From assembly GCA_002353815.1 (NCBI GenBank), contig DEKK01000016.1, forward strand, positions 1,393 through 65,392: a stretch of DNA of 64,000 nucleotides, read 5' to 3'. The position numbers were made by a program, and so were the translations under genes. Origin of the DNA: Bifidobacteriaceae bacterium UBA2724 (lineage in GTDB: Bacteria > Actinomycetota > Actinomycetes > Actinomycetales > Bifidobacteriaceae). The notes beneath the pieces are model-generated. The model saw only the letters and a program-made list of their open reading frames with translations, had not been told where the DNA came from and did no database searches. Shown in pieces: positions 6,654 to 15,067 of this stretch. Numbering within the stretch: the first letter of the stretch is position 1; the number at the start of each line of letters is the position of its first letter.

Positions 6654-9437
6654 TCAGCCAGTGTTCTGAAGGCCTGCAGCGACGCCGGAAACCGTGCAGA
6701 GAATCACGTAGATGAACCCTGCGGTCTGGGATTCGCTGATTTCCTTCTTGTCGCTGAGCTCGCGAACCTCGCGCAGCATGCGCACCTGGGTGATCGACAG
6801 GGCGTCCACATACGGCGAGCGCACGCGGATGGCCTGGCCGAGCACATGACGGTGCTGCAGCGGATAGTCGTCGCCGACGATGTCGAGGACCCACTTGCGG
6901 GTGAGCTCCATCTCGTCGAGCACCTTCTTGTTGAGGTCCTCGCGGTCGCCGAGGGCAAGATACATGCGCGCGATGCGCTCATCGGTCTTGGACAGCGACA
7001 TCTCGATGTTGTCGATGAACGTCGAGAACAGCGGCCACTCCTCGTATGCCTTGCGCAGGGTCTTGAGGTCGCCGAACTTCTCGCATGCGGTGCCCAGGCC
7101 GTACCAGGCGGCCAGGTTGATGCGGGCTTCGGACCACGAGAACACCCACGGGATCGTGCGCAGGTCGTCGAGCGACTTCGCGCCCAGGCCACGCTTGGCA
7201 GGGCGGGAGCCGATCGGCAGCAGGCCGACCTCGGTCAGCGGAGTGACGGTGGAGAACCATGCAGCGAAGTCAGGCGTGTGCAGCAGGTCAAGGAAGCGCT
7301 CGTGAGAGGCTTCGTTGAGCTTGTCCGCCATCGGCTTGTACTTCTCGGTCATGTCGGTGTTGAGCTTGCTGATGCTCGGAGCGGACTGCAGGAGCGTCGC
7401 CGCCGCCACGGACTCGATGTGGCGCAGGCCAAGCACCGGGTTGCCGTAACGGGCGAAGATGACTTCGCCCTGTTCGGTGAGCTTGAAGCGGCAGTTCACG
7501 GAGCCGACAGGCTGGGCGAGCACAGCGCGGTTGGCAGGGCCACCGCCACGGCCAACGGCACCGCCACGGCCGTGGAACAGCGTCAGGTCGATGTTGTGCT
7601 TCTCGGCCCACGCGGCAACGCGGACTTCGGTCTCGTGAAGGGCCAGGATCGACGTGGTCGGGCCGGCGTCCTTGGACGAATCCGAATAGCCGAGCATGAC
7701 CTCCATCTTGCCGCCGGTCTCCTTGAGGCGCTGCTGCACCTCGGGGATCTTGATGATCTCTTCGAGCACGTCCACGGAGTTCTCGAGGTCCTCGAGCTGT
7801 TCGAACAGCGGGATGACGTCAAGCTTCGGGGCATCCTCGGGATGCGCGAACGCAAGGCGGTTGAGCTCATACACATCGCGCACGTTCTGCGCGGACTTGG
7901 TGAACGAGATGATGTAACGTCCGGCTGCCTTCATGCCGTTGCGCTTCTGGATGGCGCCCAGCGCGCGGAAGGTGTCGAGCACCTCGCGCGTCATCGGCTG
8001 AAGCTCGCCGCGCTCACCGTGCAGACCGTGCTCGCGGATGTCTTCGAGAGCGCGCTGATGCACCACGGAGTGCTGACGGAACTCCATCTGCACCATGTGG
8101 AATCCGAAGGTCTCGACCTGCCAGATGAGGTTCTGCAGCGGGCCGTATGCGGCACGGCAGGCGCCAGCTTTGGCAAGGGAATCCTGCACGACGCGGAGGT
8201 CGGCAAGGAAGTCGTCGGAGTTCTTGTACATAAGGTCGGCGTTGCGGTCGCGGGTGGCGGCCAGGCGGTCGGCCATCACGATCATGGCGGCGCGGTGCGG
8301 TTCCTTGTTCGAAATGAACTCGGCCTTGTTGGTCAGGGTCTCGCTCATCTCTTTCTGGTGGCTCCACAGGCGCAGCAGCTCGGGACTCGCCGGGGTGGTG
8401 CCGTTCTCCATGGTGAGATTGCGGCCGACCGTGCGGGTGGCCTCCTCAAGCTTTTCGAGCATGTGGTTGTAGAACTTGCGCGCAACGGTGCGGCTGACCT
8501 TGGCGGTGACGTTCGGGTTGCCGTCGCGATCGGAACCGATCCAGCTGCCGGGGTGCACGAACGCCGGGCAGATTGGCTTGGCCTTGCCGGCCTTGTCGCC
8601 GAGCAGCCAGTCGTCGAAGCGGCGGTACACGGCCGGAATCGTCTCGAACAGCGTGCTGTCGAAGATGTCGAGAATCGTATCGGCTTCCTCAACAGGCGTC
8701 GGCTTCTTCAAAGCAATCGGAGAGGTGCGGAACAGCGCGTCGATTTCGTTGTAGAGCTTGCGGTCGCATTCGCGCAGGTCGCTGCCGCCGAGGTGACGGC
8801 GGCTGGCGAGCAGGTCGGCGATGCGACGGATCTTGCCCTCGACGGCCTTGCGGCGGGCCTCGGTCGGATGCGCAGTGAAGACCGGGTGGAACTCGAGCTT
8901 GTTGAGCAGCTCCACGGCCTTGTCGTAGCCGACCTCGCGGGTCAGCTGCTTGAAAGCGGTGGTGAGTTCGTTGACCGGGTCGGTCTCGGCGTTCTTCGGC
9001 ACGTTGGATTCGCGGTTGCGCAGGGAATCCACGCGATAATTCTCCTCGCTCAGATTGACGAGGTGGAAGTACGTGGTGAATGCGCGGGCGAGCATCTCTT
9101 TTTCATGCAAATCGGCGTCGTCGATGAGCTTGACCGCTGCCTGAAGGCTCTTCACAGCCTGGGAATCGGACGAGATCTCATCCGCGGACGCCCAGTGCTC
9201 ACGGCTTGCAACCACGACATCGTCAAGCAGTTCGTCGAACTTTTTGAGCAAATCCTGGCTGTATTCGCCGATCACATCGCGCAGGATCTTCAGACACAGA
9301 TCCATGTCGGACTGCAGGCTCTCCGGGAGCGTGCGCTCCTCGGGGCCCTTGGTGCCGGTGCCCGAAGAGATGAGCGTCGAATCCGCCGGAGTCGCCGGTT
9401 TTTCTTCGCTCTTCAGATTTTTGAGCTTGTCTATCAT
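6654..9437 (-). CDS. ppc: Phosphoenolpyruvate carboxylase
   Basis: The 927-residue product carboxylates PEP to oxaloacetate, the main anaplerotic reaction in bifidobacteria, which lack a full TCA cycle. Diagnostic motifs: FTAHPTEARR with the catalytic His (about residue 178), LGYSDSSKDAG, the glycine-rich FHGRGGAVGRGGGP, and the C-terminal QNTG. Full length for the family. The start follows AACCTCCTT on the plus strand (AAGGAGG on the coding strand). It stands alone on the minus strand with its own terminator. Upstream, the hairpin CCCCGG-CTCCT-CCGGGG (9481-9497) would lie in its 5' leader. Confidence 0.97.
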   Translation of the reverse strand: MIDKLKNLKSEEKPATPADSTLISSGTGTKGPEERTLPESLQSDMDLCLKILRDVIGEYSQDLLKKFDELLDDVVVASREHWASADEISSDSQAVKSLQAAVKLIDDADLHEKEMLARAFTTYFHLVNLSEENYRVDSLRNRESNVPKNAETDPVNELTTAFKQLTREVGYDKAVELLNKLEFHPVFTAHPTEARRKAVEGKIRRIADLLASRRHLGGSDLRECDRKLYNEIDALFRTSPIALKKPTPVEEADTILDIFDSTLFETIPAVYRRFDDWLLGDKAGKAKPICPAFVHPGSWIGSDRDGNPNVTAKVSRTVARKFYNHMLEKLEEATRTVGRNLTMENGTTPASPELLRLWSHQKEMSETLTNKAEFISNKEPHRAAMIVMADRLAATRDRNADLMYKNSDDFLADLRVVQDSLAKAGACRAAYGPLQNLIWQVETFGFHMVQMEFRQHSVVHQRALEDIREHGLHGERGELQPMTREVLDTFRALGAIQKRNGMKAAGRYIISFTKSAQNVRDVYELNRLAFAHPEDAPKLDVIPLFEQLEDLENSVDVLEEIIKIPEVQQRLKETGGKMEVMLGYSDSSKDAGPTTSILALHETEVRVAAWAEKHNIDLTLFHGRGGAVGRGGGPANRAVLAQPVGSVNCRFKLTEQGEVIFARYGNPVLGLRHIESVAAATLLQSAPSISKLNTDMTEKYKPMADKLNEASHERFLDLLHTPDFAAWFSTVTPLTEVGLLPIGSRPAKRGLGAKSLDDLRTIPWVFSWSEARINLAAWYGLGTACEKFGDLKTLRKAYEEWPLFSTFIDNIEMSLSKTDERIARMYLALGDREDLNKKVLDEMELTRKWVLDIVGDDYPLQHRHVLGQAIRVRSPYVDALSITQVRMLREVRELSDKKEISESQTAGFIYVILCTVSGVAAGLQNTG

Positions 9438-9817
9438 TTAACCTCCTTGCGCTTTCAACGGTTGCTCGTCTATCGACTATCCCCGGCTCCTCCGGGGTTG
9501 TTTGTAGCCAATCGTTCCGAACCCAAAGCCGAATGAAATACGCGGGTAATTGACATGCCCATTGTAAGGCCCAATATTTCGAGCGAATTTCGGCGTTCAC
9601 ATCGTGAAAAACACGCGCTCTTATGATGGACTTTTTGCGGATGGACCGCGGAAGCGCAGCAAGTGCGCCCCGCCGCACGCCCCACGGAACCAGGCACGGG
9701 ACGGCGGCGATATCCTTTCGGTCGGCATGTCACGGTTTGCGGCACAATGGATAACGCCAAACCACACCGCACATCTGCGCAAGGCATACGGCAATCGCAC
9801 GGAAACGAGGAGAGAGC
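9438..9817. other. Divergent intergenic region between ppc and the ThrE exporter
   Basis: A 380-bp gap that must carry both promoters. Visible structures are the hairpin at 9481-9497 in the ppc leader and a small palindrome TTCAC-ATC-GTGAA (9596-9608) that could be an operator. I see no convincing small gene. Confidence 0.4.
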
Positions 9818-11941
9818 ATGGCATTCTGGCGGTCGAAAGATCACAACACCGCGCAAGAGTCTGCGCGTGGCGATTCGCACAGATGGCACAGGATCGCGCA
9901 CGACCGCAAGGTGCGCGCCGCCGCGAAGGCCGTGGGCGACCAGCACCGCCACTCCATTCCGCTCGACATGAAAGACATCCGCGACGACCTCGACACGCCT
10001 CTGATCGACGCGAGCCTCGCCGCCAAGACCAGCGTGATCGTGCGCGCCGGCGCCCTGGACCTCTCGGGAGGCACCGGCAGCTTCCGCGTGCGCGAGCTCA
10101 TGGGCCGCATGGCCATGTCGATGGGCTGCTACGTACGCGCCGATGTGAAGCTCACCGACATCGAAGCCGAATGTTCCGACGGCGAGGAACGCATGGCGGA
10201 GGTGGTCGACCTGCCCACAACGGGCGTCAACACCGAACGCATCTGGTATATGGAGCATTTCGCCGACTGGCTCGCCGTGAACCTGGGGCAGAAGGGCACG
10301 TACCACCGCGCCGGCGAGTTCTCGGCGTCGATGGTCGACGACCTGCCCACCGGAAGGCGCCACCGCGTGCCCCTGAACGACGCCGCGGGCGCCGTTGCCG
10401 GCGCAGAGGCAAGCGCTGCCCCCACCGCGGACGCCGGCGCGACCGCAGACGGCGCCCCGGACGATGCCAACGACGCCGCGAGCGCCGAGGCGAAGGCGAA
10501 AATGGAGGCCGCTGAACTGCACGACATCGAGATTTCGGGCGAGGACGACCAAAGCCGTCCGTTCGGACCGGAAGTCGACTCGGGTTCCGGGGAATCCGGC
10601 AATGACGCGCCCGTCGACGAGCAAACCGCGAGCGCCGACGACGCCGCCGACTCCTCCGCCGGTGCAACGCCGGCCGAAGCCGGCACTTCCGACGACGCCA
10701 CCAAAGCCTCCGCGGCAGCCGGCGGCGAGGCCAGCGCGGCCAAGGGCAACCCCGCCGCCCAACGCACACCGTCCGGCCGCATGGTGCGGCGCATGAAGCC
10801 CGGCACCGACGCCTCGCTCGACGACAACGGCACCCCGCGCGAACACGCCGGACGTGTCGCCCGCAAAGTGCTCCCCACCGTCACAGACAGCGTGGATTCC
10901 GGATCATACGGACACGACACGCGCGAGAATCACCTGCACACCGGCAAATACCACGGCGTCACCGTGCGCCAGGTGCACGAACGGCTCGACGCCATCGAGT
11001 ACAAACAACCGCTGTATTCCCCGGCTTTCGCCGGACTGGCTGCGGCCATCGCCTGCGCATCCTTCGTCTTCCTGCTTGGCGGCGGACTGTATGACATGCT
11101 CGCGGCGTTCATCGGCGCGGGAATCGGCCAGTTCCTGCGTGCGCACCTCATGCGTCGGCACATCAACCAGTTCTTCGTGGTCATGGTGTCGGTGGCACTG
11201 GCTGCGCTCATCTCCATCGGGTTCCTGCGCGCGCTGGCGTTCTTCGATCCCTCGGCCCTGCACCACGACACCGCATACATTGGCGCTATCTTGTTCGTGA
11301 TTCCCGGCTTCCCGCTGATCACCGGCGGCCTCGACATCTTCAAGATGGACATTCAATCCGGAATCCAGCGCATGACCTACTTCCTCGCCATCGTGCTCGT
11401 GGCCACGCTGTCGGCCTGGGCGGTGGCGCGATGCGTGAGCCTCGATCCGCAGGGCTTCGACACGCCCGCGATGAACGACTGGGTGCGCATGTTGCTGCGT
11501 CTCGTGACGGCTTTCGGCGGCGTGTGGGGGTTCTCTGTGCTGTTCAACTCGCCGCAGAAGATGTGCTGCGTGGCCGGATGCATCGGCGCCATCGCCGACA
11601 CCGCGCGCCTGGAGCTCGTGGACTGGGGCCTGCCCATGGAGGGAGGCGCGTTCGTCGGCGCCCTCATCGCGGGCCTGCTCGCCACCGGATGGAGGTCGTC
11701 AGTACGCCACGGCCTGCTCGCGCCGGAATTGGGATTCCCGCGCATCTGCCTCACCGTGCCGTCCATCGTCATCATGGTGCCCGGCCTGTATATGTACCGC
11801 GCCGTGTTCTACCTCGGCGAGCTCGACACCCAGGCCACGGTGCAGTGGGCGTTCGAGGCGATGCTCGTGATCCTCATGCTGCCGATCGGACTCGCCGTGG
11901 CGCGAGTGCTGACCGACCGCGGCTGGCGCTACGACGTCTAG
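9818..11941 (+). CDS. thrE: ThrE-type threonine/serine exporter
   Basis: The 707-residue membrane protein matches the Corynebacterium ThrE family, which exports threonine and serine. The cytoplasmic N-terminal part contains the conserved VRAGALDLSGGTGSFRVRELM region. The membrane part begins at about residue 400 (YSPAFAGLAAAIACASFVFL) and has about ten hydrophobic helices to the end, ending with a short RVLTDRGWRYDV tail. The oddity is an Ala/Asp/Glu/Ser-rich insert of roughly 140 residues (about 190-330) in the middle of the cytoplasmic domain, which makes it longer than usual ThrE proteins. The start is fixed by GAGGAGAGAGC just before ATG. It is monocistronic. Confidence 0.88.
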   Translation: MAFWRSKDHNTAQESARGDSHRWHRIAHDRKVRAAAKAVGDQHRHSIPLDMKDIRDDLDTPLIDASLAAKTSVIVRAGALDLSGGTGSFRVRELMGRMAMSMGCYVRADVKLTDIEAECSDGEERMAEVVDLPTTGVNTERIWYMEHFADWLAVNLGQKGTYHRAGEFSASMVDDLPTGRRHRVPLNDAAGAVAGAEASAAPTADAGATADGAPDDANDAASAEAKAKMEAAELHDIEISGEDDQSRPFGPEVDSGSGESGNDAPVDEQTASADDAADSSAGATPAEAGTSDDATKASAAAGGEASAAKGNPAAQRTPSGRMVRRMKPGTDASLDDNGTPREHAGRVARKVLPTVTDSVDSGSYGHDTRENHLHTGKYHGVTVRQVHERLDAIEYKQPLYSPAFAGLAAAIACASFVFLLGGGLYDMLAAFIGAGIGQFLRAHLMRRHINQFFVVMVSVALAALISIGFLRALAFFDPSALHHDTAYIGAILFVIPGFPLITGGLDIFKMDIQSGIQRMTYFLAIVLVATLSAWAVARCVSLDPQGFDTPAMNDWVRMLLRLVTAFGGVWGFSVLFNSPQKMCCVAGCIGAIADTARLELVDWGLPMEGGAFVGALIAGLLATGWRSSVRHGLLAPELGFPRICLTVPSIVIMVPGLYMYRAVFYLGELDTQATVQWAFEAMLVILMLPIGLAVARVLTDRGWRYDV

Positions 11942-12280
11942 CGGCCTGTCATATCGCAGTCCGGACGAATTGCAATCAGGTCGTCTAGAGCGGTTCGGCC
12001 AGGCGTCCATCGACGATTTGCGCCTGCGTATCCACGCCGATGCCATGACGGATATCAACCCGGCCCGTGGCTGACGTCGCGCTGTGCGTGACACGCCGCA
12101 TACTCACAGCGTGTCGCACAATCCTCCGCACCGTTCAGGGCCGGTCCTCGCCGCCGCACTCGCACCGTCCCGCCACCGTCCTGCCACCGTCCCGTCACCG
12201 TCCCGTCACTGTCCCGCCACTGTCCCGTTCACGCCCGTCCCATCGTGCCCCCGCCGCACAACCGCATCCCCGAATACGCA
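11942..12280. other. Gap between thrE and the DUF3073 gene with an 11-bp tandem repeat
   Basis: A convergent intergenic region. It contains the tandem repeat listed separately (12162-12227) and a possible 38-codon minus-strand frame (11985-12101, ATG start, weak ribosome binding site). That frame has GC-rich third positions and reads sensibly (RVDIRHGIGVDTQAQIVDG) but matches no family I know. It may be a gene remnant. Confidence 0.3.
12162..12227. repeat. Six tandem 11-bp repeats (consensus CCACCGTCCCG)
   Basis: Units begin at 12162, 12173, 12184, 12195, 12206 and 12217 and differ at one or two positions each. The unit length is close to one DNA helical turn. It lies between two converging genes, outside any convincing coding frame. 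Confidence 0.8.
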
Positions 12281-12313
12281 ATAAAAAAGCGGTGCACAGT
12301 ACGTGCACCGCTT
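12281..12313 (-). terminator. Terminator downstream of the DUF3073 gene
   Basis: An 11-bp stem AAGCGGTGCAC (12287-12297 with 12303-12313) is followed on the minus strand by TTTTTTAT. It lies about 80 bp after the stop codon of the DUF3073 gene. Confidence 0.85.
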
Positions 12314-12390
12314 GGATTGTGCGGAACTCTGCATCGCGCCGGCATCTCAGGATGCCCATCGCGCTGGAACCTCGATCGCCGCCCAAATCC

Positions 12391-12810
12391 TCACTTCTTG
12401 GAACTCTTCGACGCCTTGGAATCCTCTGATTCCTTCTCCGAAGCGCCGCGAGCAGGCTCCTTCGAAGCCGCCGGCTTCTTCACGAACGCCCCTGGCTTCG
12501 GCATGGGGAACGGCTTGTGGGGCGCCATCGGCTTCATGGCCTTCGGCTGCTCCTCCGCCTTCTTCGCGGCCTCTTCGGCCCACTTTGCATATTCGTCAAG
12601 TTCGTCGGAAGACGCCGTATCCGCGACGGATGACTCATCTCCCTCGGAATCAGAATTGACGACGCCTGCGAACGGGTCGGCAGCCGACGGCTTCTCCTCA
12701 TCCTGATGAGCGAGTTCCTCGGCGAGTTTGTCGTAATCCGTATCAGTAGTCAGATATTTGAGCTTACGTGCGATCTTGGTCTGCTTAGCCTTCTGACGTC
12801 CGCGGCCCAT
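12391..12810 (-). CDS. DUF3073 family protein
   Basis: The 139-residue product begins MGRGRQKAKQTKIARKLKY, the signature of the actinobacterial DUF3073 family, whose function is unknown. Residues 1-40 are basic and conserved. The remainder is an acidic stretch (about 40-80) followed by a Lys/Pro/Ala-rich tail ending in KASKSSKK, which suggests an unstructured, possibly nucleic-acid-associated protein. It has its own terminator and is divergent from trpS. Recognition of the N-terminus is firm; any role is speculation. Confidence 0.85.
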   Translation of the reverse strand: MGRGRQKAKQTKIARKLKYLTTDTDYDKLAEELAHQDEEKPSAADPFAGVVNSDSEGDESSVADTASSDELDEYAKWAEEAAKKAEEQPKAMKPMAPHKPFPMPKPGAFVKKPAASKEPARGASEKESEDSKASKSSKK

Positions 12811-13019
12811 CAGACCCCCTTTACGTCAGTCATGATGCCTTGAGGCACAGTTGTTTGCTAAATCATCATTGCATAGGTTACCACCAACTGTGGCTTGTCG
12901 GCTTTCGCTTTTACGATGAGAACAACATTTCCACGCATTCCTTGTATCTACGCGGCCGGGCGACGTGCGCCGTCGGACGCGCCCGACGCATGGCGAATCG
13001 ATGTTAAGGAGAATTCCAG

Positions 13020-14111
13020 ATGGCCGAGGAACCTCAGGTAACCGCCGCCGGTAACGAAATCAGCGACACGTTCATCGCCGAAAAGAAGCGGTCCGACGCG
13101 ACGCTTGCGAAGCTTCGCGAGAACCCGTCGAAATACACGATGCTCACCGGCGACCGCCCGACGGGGCGCCTCCACCTGGGTCACTACTTCGGCTCCATCA
13201 AGGAGCGCGTGGCCATGCAGAACCTCGGCGTGAACACCAACATCATCATCGCCGACTACCAGGTCATCACCGACCGCGACACCACCGAGCACATCGGCGA
13301 CAACGTCATGGGGCTCGTCATGGATTACCTCGCCGCGGGCATCGACCCGAACAAGACCATGATATATACGCATTCCGCCGTGCCGGCCGAGAACCAGCTC
13401 ATGCTGCCGTTCCTGTCGCTCGTTTCCGAGGCCGAGCTCGAACGCAACCCCACGGTGAAAAGCGAGATGGAGGCGTCCGGCCACGCGCTGACCGGTCTGC
13501 TCCTCACCTACCCCGTGCACCAGGCGTGCGACATCCTGTTCTGCAAGGCCAACGTGGTGCCGATCGGCAAAGACAACCTGCCGCACGTGCAGATCACGCG
13601 CACGATCGCGCGCCGCTTCAACAACCGCTACGCCAAGAAGCATCCCGTGTTCCCGGAGCCCGACGCGATTCTTTCCGATGCGCCCGAGATCCCGGGCCTC
13701 GACGGGCGCAAGATGAGCAAGTCGTATGGCAATTCGATCATGCTCGGCGCGACGGCGGAGGAAACCGCGAAGCTCATCAAGAAGAGCCCGACGGATTCCG
13801 AACGCCGCATCACGTTCGACCCGGTGAACCGCCCGCAGGTCTCCGCCCTGCTCACGACCGCCGGACTGTGCACGAACCGCAAGCCCGAGGACATCGCCGA
13901 AGAGATCGGCGACGCCGGCGCGGGCGCACTCAAGCAGTACGTGACCAAGGCCGTCAACGAGTTCCTGGCGCCGCACCGCGAGCGCCGCGCACAGCTCGAG
14001 AAGGATCCGGATTACGTGCGCGACGTGCTGCGCGAGGGCAACAGGAAGGCCAACGAAATCGCGAACCAGACGCTCGACGAGGTGCGCGAGGCCATGGGCA
14101 TGAAGTACTGA
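13020..14111 (+). CDS. trpS: Tryptophanyl-tRNA synthetase
   Basis: A class I aminoacyl-tRNA synthetase of 363 residues that charges tRNA-Trp. The HIGH-type motif is HLGH (residues 52-55, in GDRPTGRLHLGHYFG) and the KMSKS motif is exact (231-235). Start chosen at an ATG after AAGGAG with 7-nt spacing. It appears to be the only gene in its transcript. No T-box-like leader is evident in the 200-bp upstream region. Confidence 0.97.
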   Translation: MAEEPQVTAAGNEISDTFIAEKKRSDATLAKLRENPSKYTMLTGDRPTGRLHLGHYFGSIKERVAMQNLGVNTNIIIADYQVITDRDTTEHIGDNVMGLVMDYLAAGIDPNKTMIYTHSAVPAENQLMLPFLSLVSEAELERNPTVKSEMEASGHALTGLLLTYPVHQACDILFCKANVVPIGKDNLPHVQITRTIARRFNNRYAKKHPVFPEPDAILSDAPEIPGLDGRKMSKSYGNSIMLGATAEETAKLIKKSPTDSERRITFDPVNRPQVSALLTTAGLCTNRKPEDIAEEIGDAGAGALKQYVTKAVNEFLAPHRERRAQLEKDPDYVRDVLREGNRKANEIANQTLDEVREAMGMKY

Positions 14112-14275
14112 TATGACGTACTGATACCGGCCTTGGTCGTGTGCCGCGCCGAACGCTTCATCGGCGTTCGGCGGGCATGCGCCTTGGTCCGACGGGGCGG
14201 GTGTACGAGGAATCGCGCGCCCGCCCTTCGCGTTTTGCGTCGCCCCGTCCACCGGTGCAAGGCGGACCAGCCGGG

Positions 14276-14710
14276 TCAGCGGACGAGCGGAAGGAACCTC
14301 GACAGGTCGTCGCGCTGCCCCACCGCCGTGATGTGCCCCGCGTCTTTCTCTTCCGCCCATGTGGTGATGCCGCACACCATGCGCAGCCAGACGGCGGGAT
14401 CCAGCTCGATCACATCGGGAGGCGTGAGGTTGTGCGGATCCGACGCCGGACCGTCCAAAACCTTCACCGCGGCATACGGAGCCACGCGCACCTCGACGCC
14501 AGGGCCGGGCGCAATCTTTTCAAGTCGATACAGCGAATATCTCACGGCCATGGCCATGGCACGGCGCGCAAGCCGCGGGGCGATGGTCATGCGCATCTCG
14601 GGCGACGCATCGCGCCCGCCGCACTCCGCAAGCGCCTCGTGCGCGGCATCGTTCCACGCCGACAGGGAATCCTCGCCCTCCAATACATCCTTATCGTGAA
14701 TCACTGGCAT
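14276..14710 (-). CDS. Sterol carrier family protein (actinobacterial, SCP2-like)
   Basis: The 144-residue product starts MPVIHDKDVLEGEDSLSAW; codons upstream of 14710 are low-complexity and not family-like. The C-terminal half (VEVRVAPYAAVKVLDGPASD and ELDPAVWLRMVCGITTWAE) matches a small actinobacterial family annotated as sterol carrier family protein, related to the SCP2 lipid-binding fold and to the MDMPI C-terminal domain. Substrate and role are not known. It is convergent with trpS and divergent from glgP. Confidence 0.72.
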   Translation of the reverse strand: MPVIHDKDVLEGEDSLSAWNDAAHEALAECGGRDASPEMRMTIAPRLARRAMAMAVRYSLYRLEKIAPGPGVEVRVAPYAAVKVLDGPASDPHNLTPPDVIELDPAVWLRMVCGITTWAEEKDAGHITAVGQRDDLSRFLPLVR

Positions 14711-15067
14711 AACGCCGATTGTGTCACCACCCTGCCCCGTCTCGTGCCGTCGGCCACTGCTCTCACTCCGCCGCCCGCTCCATGCCCGTCGCACACGCCC
14801 CGTCCTGCCGCTGCCGCCACCGCCCCACGGGCTCGTCTCGTCGCAAACCACACCGTCGGCATCGCTTTCCCGATGAATTGCATGGATAAATTCATACCGA
14901 ACGGATAAGAAACACCGACAATACGCCATTCAGCCGTCTATTAGAGAAGACCTTGCATTACTATGGGAAAGCGTGCAATTTCAGTTGCCGCTGAAGCGCG
15001 CCATGAGGTGCGCCATATCTTGCGAGCAATGTGCATGAAATTGAAAGTATCAAGAAAGAGGGCCTGT
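14711..15067. other. Promoter region between the sterol-carrier gene and glgP
   Basis: A 357-bp divergent gap. It holds an imperfect dyad TGAATT-N9-AATTCA (14874-14894) that could be an operator. The glgP frame stays open upstream to 14963, but that extension is basic and unlike the family. No separate gene is supported. Confidence 0.35.

Noticed and set aside
5799..9536. 1245-codon plus-strand frame
   Set aside because: Shadow of ppc and carbonic anhydrase on the opposite strand; no family features.
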